Part shown: positions 25,729 through 33,967 of the stretch, piece by piece
Layout of the letters: every line of letters begins with the position of its first letter
Position numbering within the stretch: the stretch's first letter is position 1
Origin: Neorhizobium huautlense
GTDB taxonomy: Bacteria; Pseudomonadota; Alphaproteobacteria; Rhizobiales; Rhizobiaceae
NCBI RefSeq assembly: GCF_030811685.1
Contig: NZ_JAUSRF010000003.1
Span: 124,001-188,000 of the forward strand
Reading direction: 5' to 3'
Length of the DNA stretch: 64,000 nucleotides
Notes under the pieces: model-generated
What the model saw: only the letters and a program-made list of their open reading frames with translations
Database searches by the model: none
Told to the model about the DNA's origin: nothing
Made by a program: the position numbers and the translations under genes

Positions 25729-26732
25729 GTGTAACGAACCCTCGGGTTAAAGACGCCGTAGAGCAAGTCGACGATCAGCATGGTGACGAGATAGATCATG
25801 GCGATGACCAGCGTGACGCCGATGACCGGCATGAAATCCTGGGAAAGGATCGCCTGCGTGGCGTAGAGGCCAAGACCCGGCCAATCGAACACCGTCTCGA
25901 CCAGAACCGTGCCGCCGAGCAGCCAGGACACGTAGAGACCGATGACCGTCAGCGTCGAGGTCATGGCGTTTTTCAGCACGTATTTGAACAGGATTTTTGT
26001 GTTGGAAATGCCGAGCGCCCGTTCCGTCATGACAAAATCCTGCTGCAGCACCTCGATCGTCGAGGCACGCATCATGCGCATGATGGTCGCCAAGGGGGAA
26101 AGCGACATGGCAAAAGCGGGGAGAGCGAGGTGCTGCAAGGCGATCGACAGCGAATACCAGTCACCGGCGAGAATGGAGTCGATCGTGTAAAAACCGGTCG
26201 GCCCTTCCGGCGGGATCTCGATCAGCGGAAACCGGCCCGATAGCGGCAGGATGTCGAGCCAGGAGACGAACATCAGCTGGAGCAGCAGGCCGAGGAAAAA
26301 GCGTGGCATGGCGATGCCGCCAAGCGCCACGGTGCGTGTGAGGTAATCGACAAGACCATTGCGGTAGACGGCGGCGGCGAGACCAAGCGGAATGCCGAGC
26401 ACGATGGCGATCAGCATGGCCGCGGCCACCAGTTCCAGCGTTGCCGGCAGGAAGGTCATGATGTCCTCGAACACCGGCCGGCGCGTGAAGATGGAAACAC
26501 CCCAATCACCTTGAACCAGTCCCGTCACATATGCCCAGTATTGCAGGGGCAGCGATTTATCGAGGCCGAATTCCTGGCGCACGCTTTCGATCACGTCGGG
26601 CGTGGCATTGGGACCGGCGGCAAGCGCCACCGGATCACCGGGAAGAAGGCGGGCGATGGCGAAAACGATCATCGTCAGCCCGATCAGCATCGGGATCAAA
26701 AGGACGAGGCGTCGCAGGGTGTAAAGGATCAT
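25725..26732 (-). CDS. oligopeptide-type ABC importer permease (DppB-like)
   Basis: 335 residues, about six helices. It opens YTLRRLVLLIPMLIGLTMIVFAIARLLPGDPV, has GDWGVSIFTRRPVFEDI in the periplasmic part, the coupling loop LGISNTKILFKYVLKNAMTSTLTVI, and ends GGTVLVETVFDWPGLGLYA...LLYGVFNPRVRYT. A 199-base gap with a palindromic repeat element separates it from the upstream binding-protein gene, unlike the tight junctions downstream. Confidence 0.93.
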   Translation of the reverse strand: MILYTLRRLVLLIPMLIGLTMIVFAIARLLPGDPVALAAGPNATPDVIESVRQEFGLDKSLPLQYWAYVTGLVQGDWGVSIFTRRPVFEDIMTFLPATLELVAAAMLIAIVLGIPLGLAAAVYRNGLVDYLTRTVALGGIAMPRFFLGLLLQLMFVSWLDILPLSGRFPLIEIPPEGPTGFYTIDSILAGDWYSLSIALQHLALPAFAMSLSPLATIMRMMRASTIEVLQQDFVMTERALGISNTKILFKYVLKNAMTSTLTVIGLYVSWLLGGTVLVETVFDWPGLGLYATQAILSQDFMPVIGVTLVIAMIYLVTMLIVDLLYGVFNPRVRYT

Positions 26733-26774
26733 GGGCGCTTCCGGTGGTCAGTAGTTTTCGGCGATCGCATGGAA

Positions 26775-26911
26775 AAAGTCCCCCTCTGGCTGCCGCCATC
26801 TCCCCCACGAGGGGGGAGAAAGCTTGCCGCACCCGCTTCGCCTCAATCGTGCCACGGCGGGGCGGCTGGGTTAAGCCCTCCCCCTTGTGGGGAGGGTTGG
26901 GAGGGGTCTTC
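26775..26911. repeat. RIME-like palindromic intergenic repeat
   Basis: The segment is GC-rich and contains two hairpins: TCTCCCCC...GGGGGAGA (26799-26806, 26812-26819) and CCCTCCCC...GGGGAGGG (26876-26883, 26889-26896). Its outer ends (AAGTCCCCCTC and GAGGGGTCTT) are near-complementary. This structure matches the rhizobial intergenic mosaic elements known between genes in Rhizobiaceae. It sits inside an operon, between the binding-protein and permease genes, and occupies most of the 199-base gap. I infer an RNA-processing or stability effect. Confidence 0.75.
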
Positions 26912-26931
26912 TTTCCCTGCGATCGTCCCTA

Positions 26932-28488
26932 TCAATCAAGCGACAGCGGCAGCAGCTCGATGGCGTTGGCGGCAACCGGTGTGAAGACAAAGTTCTTCAC
27001 ATTGGCACCAAAACCGAGTTTGCGCTTTTCGAGCACGCCAAAGATATCCGGCGCGTCGTCGATGACCAGTTCCTGGAACTTCTTGTAAAGCTCCGCGCGC
27101 TTGGTCTGGTCGATTTCGATACGGGCCGCCTCGATCAGCTTGTCGACCTCCTCGTTCTTGTAGACCGGGTTCTGCCACTGGCCGTTGCGCGACGAATGAT
27201 AGGCGGCAAAGGCGACATTGTCCGGATCGGCGTAATTGGCCGTCTGGAACAGGCACATAAAGCTCGGCATCGTGTCGGGCGATTGGGCGGCGGCAACCGT
27301 GTCCGGCCATGTGGCGGGGCGGATGTCGAGTTCGATATTGAGCGATTTCAGCGCTTCGAGCAGCAGCAGAGACCAGCGGCGCTGGTTTTCGTAACCGGTC
27401 GCATGCATGACGGAAAGTTTTATGCCGCCATCCTTGTATTCGGATTTCGCCAGATACTCCTTGGCCTTCTCCATGTCGTGACGGTAGACGGTGAGGCTCG
27501 GGTCGTGGCCAAAAATGCCGGTCGGCAGCGGGCCGACCATCAGTTCGGCCGGACCTGCTGCATCTAGCATGCTCTGATAGTTGAAGGCGTAGGAAATCGC
27601 CTTGCGCAGGTTTTTGTCGGCAAGCGGTCCCTTGGCGGTGTTCATCTTGATCGAGAAGGTGCGGTATTCCGGCTCGATGACGCTGACGACGGCCGGATTG
27701 TCCTTCAGGGCCGCCATATCCTCGGCGTAAAGCTCGAGCGCGATATTCGCTTCCTTGCGCTGCAGCATCATGCGCTCGGTGGAGGCCTCGCGGACAATCT
27801 TCCAGATCGCGCCTTCGAGATTGCCGCCACCCTGATGCCAGTCGTCCTTGACGCGGATGAATTCGTAGAGATTGCCCGGGGCGACGCGGCCCATCTTGAA
27901 CGGACCGGAACCAGCGGTGTTCTTCATCAGATAGGCCTGACCGTCATCGCCGCCGATATTGGCTTCGACCACGGCCTGGTTGACGATGAACATCCACGGC
28001 AGAACCTGCAGGAAGGGTGCAAACGGTGCCTTTAGGTCGAAGGCAACGGTCTGGGCATCGACAGCCTTGACGCTGTCGGCATCAACGATGCCGGCCATCA
28101 TCCACGAGGGACCGCGCTTCAGCTTGACGATACGCTTGAAGGAATAGACGACGGATTCGGCAGTGACCGGCGAACCATCCTGAAATTTTGCTGTCGGATC
28201 CAGCTTGAATTCGTAGTGTTTCTGGTCTTCCGAAACGGTCCAGCTGACGGCGAGGCCGGGCTTGACTTCCGGCGGCGTGCCGACGACGCGCACCAGCGCA
28301 TCATAGGTGTTGCGGAACAGCATGGCCGGGGCATAACCGGTGGCGACATGCGGGTCGAAATTCGGAATATCGACACTGCTGGCCATGATCAGGATCTTGC
28401 GGCCGGCGGCAAAGCTTTCGAGCGGCATCGAAGCGAGCGCGGCAGCGGAAACCGCCGATCCCATGAACGAACGTCTGGTCATCTGCAT
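26932..28488 (-). CDS. ABC importer periplasmic binding protein with Tat-type signal
   Basis: 518 residues of the SBP_bac_5 family. The N-terminus MTRRSFMGSAVSAAALASMPLESFA is a twin-arginine signal (RRSFMG), so it is probably exported folded. Family features include DIPNFDPHVATGYAPAM, SPVTAESVVYSFKRIVKLK, and TANYADPDNVAFAAYHSSRNGQW near the C-terminus. It delivers ligand to the DppB/C permeases encoded downstream. Its neighbours (hydantoinase/5-oxoprolinase and an imino/keto-acid dehydrogenase) suggest a cyclic amide, amino-acid derivative or small peptide as ligand. GGAGACC precedes the ATG by a normal distance. Confidence 0.92.
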   Translation of the reverse strand: MQMTRRSFMGSAVSAAALASMPLESFAAGRKILIMASSVDIPNFDPHVATGYAPAMLFRNTYDALVRVVGTPPEVKPGLAVSWTVSEDQKHYEFKLDPTAKFQDGSPVTAESVVYSFKRIVKLKRGPSWMMAGIVDADSVKAVDAQTVAFDLKAPFAPFLQVLPWMFIVNQAVVEANIGGDDGQAYLMKNTAGSGPFKMGRVAPGNLYEFIRVKDDWHQGGGNLEGAIWKIVREASTERMMLQRKEANIALELYAEDMAALKDNPAVVSVIEPEYRTFSIKMNTAKGPLADKNLRKAISYAFNYQSMLDAAGPAELMVGPLPTGIFGHDPSLTVYRHDMEKAKEYLAKSEYKDGGIKLSVMHATGYENQRRWSLLLLEALKSLNIELDIRPATWPDTVAAAQSPDTMPSFMCLFQTANYADPDNVAFAAYHSSRNGQWQNPVYKNEEVDKLIEAARIEIDQTKRAELYKKFQELVIDDAPDIFGVLEKRKLGFGANVKNFVFTPVAANAIELLPLSLD

Positions 28489-28515
28489 GCGAATGGTCTC
28501 CTAGTTTTTTGAGAA

Positions 28516-28542
28516 CCGGCCGTCTCCCCTTAAGACGGCCGG
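28516..28542 (-). other. stem-loop between hydantoinase and binding-protein genes
   Basis: A perfect 10-base stem CCGGCCGTCT/AGACGGCCGG with a 7-base loop lies in the 66-base gap. On the transcribed strand no U-run follows the stem, so it is more likely a processing or stability element, or a partial terminator, than a full stop. The T-run lies on the other side. Confidence 0.55.
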
Positions 28543-28554
28543 AATTTTTATTGG

Positions 28555-31500
28555 TCAGGCTGCGGTATCGGACTTCTTGCGTTCCCCGCTGCGCGCCGTG
28601 CGGCCATAGATGGTTTCGGCCGCTTCAGCGCTGACGTATCCCTGACGCACGTCGTCATCGAGCTTGTCGAGATCGCGCTTGTTCGGATCGCCGTAACCGG
28701 ACCCGCCGGCCAGCGTCAGTTCCACGACCGCATCGGTATCAACGAGATCGACGATCGCGCCGGTGCCGCAATCCTGCACGGTCTCGCCGCTGGCATGCGA
28801 CAGGATCTTGCCGGTTGCCGTCTTGCCCGGCTTGCCGCCGAACAGGCCTTCGACCGGAAGGTCGACGCCTTCGGGCGACACGATCGCCTTGATCGGATGG
28901 CCCTCGGCATTACGGCGCGAGATGCGGACGCGAACGCCGAGGCCACCACGGTTTTCGCCGGCACCGCCGCTGTCGGTCATCAGGCTCTTTTCCCAGATGA
29001 CGATCGGCGAACGGGTCTCGAACATTTCCAGCGACGAGGTCGCCGCCGATGTCGGCCACAGAAGCGAGGATTTGCCGTCCTTTGCCTGTGATGCACCCTG
29101 ACCGCCGCCGAGCAGCAGCAGTTCGTAGAACAAAGCGCCGGTTTCCATCGACTTGCCGTAAAAACTCATCAGGCTCGGCAGGCCGGAGAAGGATTGCGCC
29201 GTATCCGGTGCCGCTTCTGCAAGAGCGCGGAAAACGTTGGGCGCGAGATACCAGCCGGTGCGGGTGCGCAGCGAAACCGGAGCCGGCTTTTCGCAGTTGA
29301 GGATCGAGCCCTTCGGCGCCTTTACCGTGAATGGACGATAGCAGCCGGCATTGCCGCGAATGCCCGGCGTCAGCATGCACTTGATCGGGTAGGTGGCATG
29401 TGCCGTCGTGTAGGAAAGCGTGCAGTTGATGCCGCCCTTCACCGTCTGTGGCGGTGCGCCTTCGAAATCGAGTTCGATCTCGTCGCCCTTCACCGTCACC
29501 TTCAGCGGGAAGGTCATGGTCGAGCCCATCGGATTGTTGGAAATCTCCGAATGGTAGACGCCGTCTGTCAGCTTGGTCACCGCATCGCGCATGGCCTTTT
29601 CCGAAAGCGACTGCACGACATGCGACAGCGCCTTCAGGTCATGCATGCCATACTCCTCCATGAAGGAGCGCATGCGGGCAGAGCCTGTTTCGTTGGCCGA
29701 GATGAAGGATCTTATGTCGCCGAGAACCTGATCGCTGTCGCGAATATTGTCCGCCATCAGGCGGAACAGGTCTTCGTTTTCCTCGCCTTCGCGCACCAGC
29801 TTCATGGCCGGGATCTGGATGCCTTCCTCGTAAAGCTCGGTCACGCTCAGGCCGTCACGGCTGCCGCCGATATCGCCGACATGGCCGACCGTACCCATAA
29901 GCGCCACAACGCGGCCGCGATGGAAGACCGGGGTGACGATGGCGAGGTCGAAGAGATGACCGGCGCAGAGCCACGGATCATTGGTGATATAGACATCGCC
30001 CGGCTTCATTGTCTCGATCGGGTAACGCTCGATGATCGCCTTCACCGCCATCGGCAGGGTGAGGTTGAAGACCGGCATGACGCGGGCGGAGTGGGCAAGC
30101 GTCTCGCCATCCGGATCGAGAATGGCGCAACCGAAATCCTGGCTTTCGGAGATGATCAGCGAAAACGCCGTGCGGCAGACCGTCGACCACATTTCTTCCG
30201 CGACGTTGACGAGGCGGCTCCACATCACTTCCAGCGCGATCGGATCGGACTGGATACGGCGGCCTGCCTCTTCCAGCGACATCGTCTCGTCGACAATGGT
30301 CGCGCCCTTGGCGGTTTCGGCGATCTGGATGCGCAGGTTGCCGGTCTCATCGACCGTCACCTTGTCACCCGGCGGGATGATGGTGGTGGATTCGCGCTCC
30401 TCGATAATGGCCGGACCCTCGACGAGAATGCCCGGACGCATCGCGTAACGATCGTAAATGCCGGCATCGACCCAGTCGCTGCCGAAAAACGTCTTGCGCG
30501 TCCCCTTTTTCGCTTCGGTCGCGCCACCTTCGATACCGGCCTGACGGACGGTCAACTGCGGCACCGCACCGGAGGCACGGATGCGGAAGGAGAGGATTTC
30601 GAGTTTTGCTTCGGACGGCACGCGGGTATAGCGCGCGCTGTAGACAGCCTCGAAAGCCTTGCGGATGTCGGCGTAGGCGCCGGCATCCAGTTTGCCGGCC
30701 GGCAGCGGCACGTTGATTTCATGCAGCTGGCCAACGAGGCGCATGTCGGCGGAGCGTTCGACCAGAATGTCGGCATCGGCGACACCGGCGCTGCGCAGCT
30801 GCACGCGGCCATCCTCGGAAATTTCCTCGATAATGGCGTTGAGCTTGTCGGCTTCGAGGTTTTTCGACAGCGCGATCGGGTGCGAGCGGACGATATCGAA
30901 GGAAAGGGGGGCGGTGAGGAAGCCGAAGGCCGAGGCCGCACCGCTTGCCGGCGGAATGATGACTTCCGAAACGCCGAGAATACGCGCCACTTTGGCGGCG
31001 AAGGCCGGGCCGGCGCCGCCGAAACCGATCATCGAATACCCGCGCGGATCCTTGCCCTTTTCGACAAGATGGATGCGGGCAGCGCTCGCCATGCTTTCGC
31101 TGACGACCTGATGGATACCCCATGCAGCTTCGACAGCCGAGATGTTGAGCGGCTTTGCGATCGTGCCGAGCGCCGCCTCAGCGGCATCGAGATCGAGCGT
31201 CATGCGTCCGCCGAGGAAGAAGGACGGATCGTAATAACCGAGCGCGACCGAGGCGTCCGTGACGGTCGGCCGCGCGCCGCCCCGCCCGTAGCAGGCCGGA
31301 CCGGGCTCTGAACCTGCGGAATGCGGACCGACCTGCAAAAGGCCGACGCCGTCGATCGAGGCAATCGAGCCGCCACCGGCGCCGATCTCGATCATGTCCA
31401 CGACAGGCGACTTGATCGGCAGGCCGGAACCGTTCTTGAAACGATGTTCTCGACCGGCTTCCAGATAGGAGGCGATGTCGATCTTGCCGTCCTCGATCAG

Positions 31501-32415
31501 GCAGGCTTTTGCTGTGGTCCCGCCCATATCGAAGGCGATGACATTGTCGTGGCCGGCATTCTTGCCGAACCAGGCGGTGGCAAGCGCGCCACCAGCCGGG
31601 CCGGATTCCAGAAGGCGGATCGGGAAGGCGCGGGCGGTTTCCAGCGAAACCAGGCCGCCGGCCGAATGCATCAGACGGAAATCGCCGGCAAAGCCCATTT
31701 TTGCCAGTTCGCCTTCGAAGCGGCGCAGGTAACGGTCCATCAGCGGCTGCACATAGGCATTGGCGCAGGTGGTGACAAAACGCTGGTATTCGGAAATTTC
31801 CGCAACGACTTCCGAGGAAATCGAAATCGAAAGCTCGGGCAGCGCCTTGGCGATGATGTCGCGGGCGCGGCGCTCGTGGGCAGGGTTGCGATAGGAATGC
31901 ATGAAGCAGATGGCGATCGCCTCGACGCCGTCCTTCTTCAGGGCTTCGGCGGCCCGAAGAACCGCGACTTCATCGAGCTCGAGAATGACATTGCCATCGG
32001 CGTCGATACGCTCTGACACTTCCAAACGGCGCGAACGCTCGACCAGCGGTGCCGGAAAAGCCAGCGTCAGGTCATAGATGTCGTAACGCTGCTCGGTGCC
32101 GATTTCGAGAATATCGCGAAAACCCTCGGTGGTGATCAGGCCGACCGGAGCGCCCTTGCGCTCGATGACGGCATTGGTGACCAGCGTGGTGCCATGGACG
32201 ATCTCGGAGAGGTCGGAAATGCCGATGCCGGCAGCCGCGACCAGTTCTCCGAGACCGCCCAAGGCGCCCTGGGAGGGGTCTTTTGGGGTGGTCAGGCACT
32301 TGTGCAGACGGATCGCAGTCGCGCTCTCGTCGAAAAGAATAAAGTCGGTGAACGTACCGCCGATATCCACGCCCGCACGCAGGCGCTTACCGGTCGTCTG
32401 GCCAGTAGCTTGCAT
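28555..32415 (-). CDS. fused hydantoinase A/B (5-oxoprolinase-type) ATP-dependent amidohydrolase
   Basis: 1286 residues, the same size as eukaryotic 5-oxoprolinase and equal to HyuA plus HyuB fused. The HyuA half (about 1-690) has two ATPase-type phosphate loops, GVDIGGTFTDFILFDE at residue 16 and IAFDMGGTTAKACLIEDG near 290. The HyuB half (from about 715) begins DPIALEVMWSRLVNVAEEMWSTVCRTAFS and has the conserved RLMADNIRDSDQVLGDIRS and GGSGYGDPNKRD. Family members use ATP to open 5-oxoproline, hydantoins or N-methylhydantoin, or carboxylate ketones; which applies here cannot be read directly. It is the first gene of the operon, divergent from the IclR gene. Confidence 0.9.
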   Translation of the reverse strand: MQATGQTTGKRLRAGVDIGGTFTDFILFDESATAIRLHKCLTTPKDPSQGALGGLGELVAAAGIGISDLSEIVHGTTLVTNAVIERKGAPVGLITTEGFRDILEIGTEQRYDIYDLTLAFPAPLVERSRRLEVSERIDADGNVILELDEVAVLRAAEALKKDGVEAIAICFMHSYRNPAHERRARDIIAKALPELSISISSEVVAEISEYQRFVTTCANAYVQPLMDRYLRRFEGELAKMGFAGDFRLMHSAGGLVSLETARAFPIRLLESGPAGGALATAWFGKNAGHDNVIAFDMGGTTAKACLIEDGKIDIASYLEAGREHRFKNGSGLPIKSPVVDMIEIGAGGGSIASIDGVGLLQVGPHSAGSEPGPACYGRGGARPTVTDASVALGYYDPSFFLGGRMTLDLDAAEAALGTIAKPLNISAVEAAWGIHQVVSESMASAARIHLVEKGKDPRGYSMIGFGGAGPAFAAKVARILGVSEVIIPPASGAASAFGFLTAPLSFDIVRSHPIALSKNLEADKLNAIIEEISEDGRVQLRSAGVADADILVERSADMRLVGQLHEINVPLPAGKLDAGAYADIRKAFEAVYSARYTRVPSEAKLEILSFRIRASGAVPQLTVRQAGIEGGATEAKKGTRKTFFGSDWVDAGIYDRYAMRPGILVEGPAIIEERESTTIIPPGDKVTVDETGNLRIQIAETAKGATIVDETMSLEEAGRRIQSDPIALEVMWSRLVNVAEEMWSTVCRTAFSLIISESQDFGCAILDPDGETLAHSARVMPVFNLTLPMAVKAIIERYPIETMKPGDVYITNDPWLCAGHLFDLAIVTPVFHRGRVVALMGTVGHVGDIGGSRDGLSVTELYEEGIQIPAMKLVREGEENEDLFRLMADNIRDSDQVLGDIRSFISANETGSARMRSFMEEYGMHDLKALSHVVQSLSEKAMRDAVTKLTDGVYHSEISNNPMGSTMTFPLKVTVKGDEIELDFEGAPPQTVKGGINCTLSYTTAHATYPIKCMLTPGIRGNAGCYRPFTVKAPKGSILNCEKPAPVSLRTRTGWYLAPNVFRALAEAAPDTAQSFSGLPSLMSFYGKSMETGALFYELLLLGGGQGASQAKDGKSSLLWPTSAATSSLEMFETRSPIVIWEKSLMTDSGGAGENRGGLGVRVRISRRNAEGHPIKAIVSPEGVDLPVEGLFGGKPGKTATGKILSHASGETVQDCGTGAIVDLVDTDAVVELTLAGGSGYGDPNKRDLDKLDDDVRQGYVSAEAAETIYGRTARSGERKKSDTAA

Positions 32416-32581
32416 TTATCAATCCTAGATCACGCGAGTGAGCCGGCCATTCTGGTCCGTGCCCGATGTTCCCGAGCTGTGCTTTTGGGCAATTATCGCC
32501 GCGAAGGGCGTTTGCCTCAAAATTCAGCTTCTCTTGTCTTTGAGCAAAGACTAGGCGGCGAATTTTAGAGAGTCCAGTGTC

Positions 32582-32618
32582 TGTTTCAACATTGACACCG
32601 AATTTCAATAATGAAACA
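32582..32618. promoter_or_regulatory. candidate IclR operator in the divergent region
   Basis: TGTTTCA (32582-32588) and TGAAACA (32612-32618) form a perfect 7-base inverted repeat. Inside it, TTTCA-ATAA-TGAAA (32603-32616) makes a tight dyad of the kind bound by IclR-type regulators. It lies between the divergent regulator and hydantoinase genes, 34 bases before the regulator ATG. Confidence 0.5.
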
Positions 32619-32651
32619 AAATGATATAAATCTACGACGTGGAGTAGTTTG

Positions 32652-33389
32652 ATGGGCGTTCTTGATGATGCCGTTGCAATTTTCGGCTGTTTTTCATTGG
32701 AGGACCCGGCGATCGGCCAGGCCGATCTGGCGCGCCGACTGGACCGTCCTAAGGCCACCGTGCATCGCGCTTTGAAGACTCTCGTCGCGTCGGGTCTACT
32801 GGAATACGATCACTCCACACGCCTTTATGCGCCAGGCATGCGCCTGTTCGAACTCGGCCAGATCTTTCGCTCGCGCCACCATTTTCTCGACATGATCTAT
32901 ACGCGGGTGAAACAGATCTGCGATATCGGCGGACATACCGGCTATATCACCGTTTTCGACGGTTTCGACCTGATGGTGCTGCGTGTCGTGCGCGGTTCGA
33001 ACCCGCTGGCGATTGCCTCGACCCCGGGTTACAAGTCCCCCGCCTATGCGACATCAAACGGCCGCGCCATGCTGGCCATGCTGGAAGATCACGTGTGGAA
33101 GAGCCGCGTGCCCGAACCACTGCCTTACGTGTCGGAAAATTCACCAAAGGATCATGCGGAGCTGAAGGAGAGGATCGGCAAGGTGCGCGCCACCGGTCGA
33201 TCCTATGCCTCGAACGAGATCGTCGAGGGGGTGTCCTCGCAAGGTGTGGCCATTCGCGATCCCGAAACGCTGGAGATTTTTGGCGTGGCGATTTCCTATC
33301 CGGCAAGCCTCGGAACACCGGAACTGAAGGAAAAGATTGCCGTCTTGCTGGACCAGATGCGAACGGACCTGAGCATCAAGCTCGATTGA
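32652..33389 (+). CDS. IclR-family transcriptional regulator
   Basis: 245 residues. A winged helix-turn-helix (DDAVAIFGCF...GQADLARRLDRPKATVHRALKTLVASGLLEYD) occupies the first 70 residues. The IclR effector domain follows, with GHTGYITVFDGFDLMVLRVVRG, PAYATSNGRAMLA and SSQGVAIRDPETLEIFGVAISYPA. The start is the ATG at 32652, with GGAG before it; a TTG directly upstream is ignored. Its divergent position makes it the likely controller of the hydantoinase-transporter operon. It could be an activator or a repressor; both exist in this family. The effector is probably the transported compound or its product. Confidence 0.9.
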   Translation: MGVLDDAVAIFGCFSLEDPAIGQADLARRLDRPKATVHRALKTLVASGLLEYDHSTRLYAPGMRLFELGQIFRSRHHFLDMIYTRVKQICDIGGHTGYITVFDGFDLMVLRVVRGSNPLAIASTPGYKSPAYATSNGRAMLAMLEDHVWKSRVPEPLPYVSENSPKDHAELKERIGKVRATGRSYASNEIVEGVSSQGVAIRDPETLEIFGVAISYPASLGTPELKEKIAVLLDQMRTDLSIKLD

Positions 33390-33538
33390 GCAGCCGTTTT
33401 GGAACCGCCGCCGCCAGTCCGACGATCGGCGCAGGACGCTCGTAGCCCTCGTCGGGGTCGGCAGCATTCAGGCAGGCGAGAATCTTGTGTTCCAGAATGT
33501 CCATGCCGCCCAATCTCCGCCTCTGCCTTCATGCAGCT

Positions 33539-33967
33539 TCAGCCGCAGGTTTTCCCGATGCGCTTCAGTTCGACGGCCGGCTCCAGCATGACGCCGCCCT
33601 CTTTGCCGACGAACCTGTAGGTGCCGCGCCACAGGCCATCCGCCGCCTCGGATATGCGCAGGCGATGGTCGCCGTCATTGCACATGGCATCAAAGGCAAG
33701 GTCGCCCATATCCGTGAATGCGCGCTTGCATTTGCCCGCCTGCGCTGCTGGAAGAACCGGGTCCATGCGGCTTTTGACAGCTGCCTTGTCGTAGCAGACC
33801 TGAAACACCTGCTCGTCGTTTTTCAGTTCAGGCGTCGGCACGGGCGTGAATATCCGCACCTGCCACAGACCTTCGGGGAAGCCGGCTTCCTGTGCCGCGG
33901 CCGGGTTTTCGGCCATCAGCACGGTGGCGGTCATGAGAGCGGCTTTGATGAAATCGAGCTTGATCAC
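33539..33967 (-). CDS. small secreted protein, DUF3617-like
   Basis: 142 residues from a GTG that overlaps the stop of the preceding gene (GTGA) and follows GGGAG by seven bases. A hydrophobic signal (FIKAALMTATVLMAENPAAAQE) predicts export. The mature part reads GLWQVRIFTPVPTPE...QVCYDKAAVKSRM...GKCKRAF...AMCNDGDHRLRISEAADGLWRGTYRF, with four Cys and the repeated GLW/C pattern of DUF3617 proteins. That family has no established function. It is paired with a larger protein of the same general type upstream and may have arisen by duplication of its C-terminal domain. Confidence 0.6.
   Translation of the reverse strand: MIKLDFIKAALMTATVLMAENPAAAQEAGFPEGLWQVRIFTPVPTPELKNDEQVFQVCYDKAAVKSRMDPVLPAAQAGKCKRAFTDMGDLAFDAMCNDGDHRLRISEAADGLWRGTYRFVGKEGGVMLEPAVELKRIGKTCG

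Noticed and set aside
29194..31311. A 705-residue open frame on the + strand opposite the hydantoinase gene
   Set aside because: The composition is typical of the antisense of a high-GC gene and it has no domain; the opposite strand encodes an intact 1286-residue enzyme.
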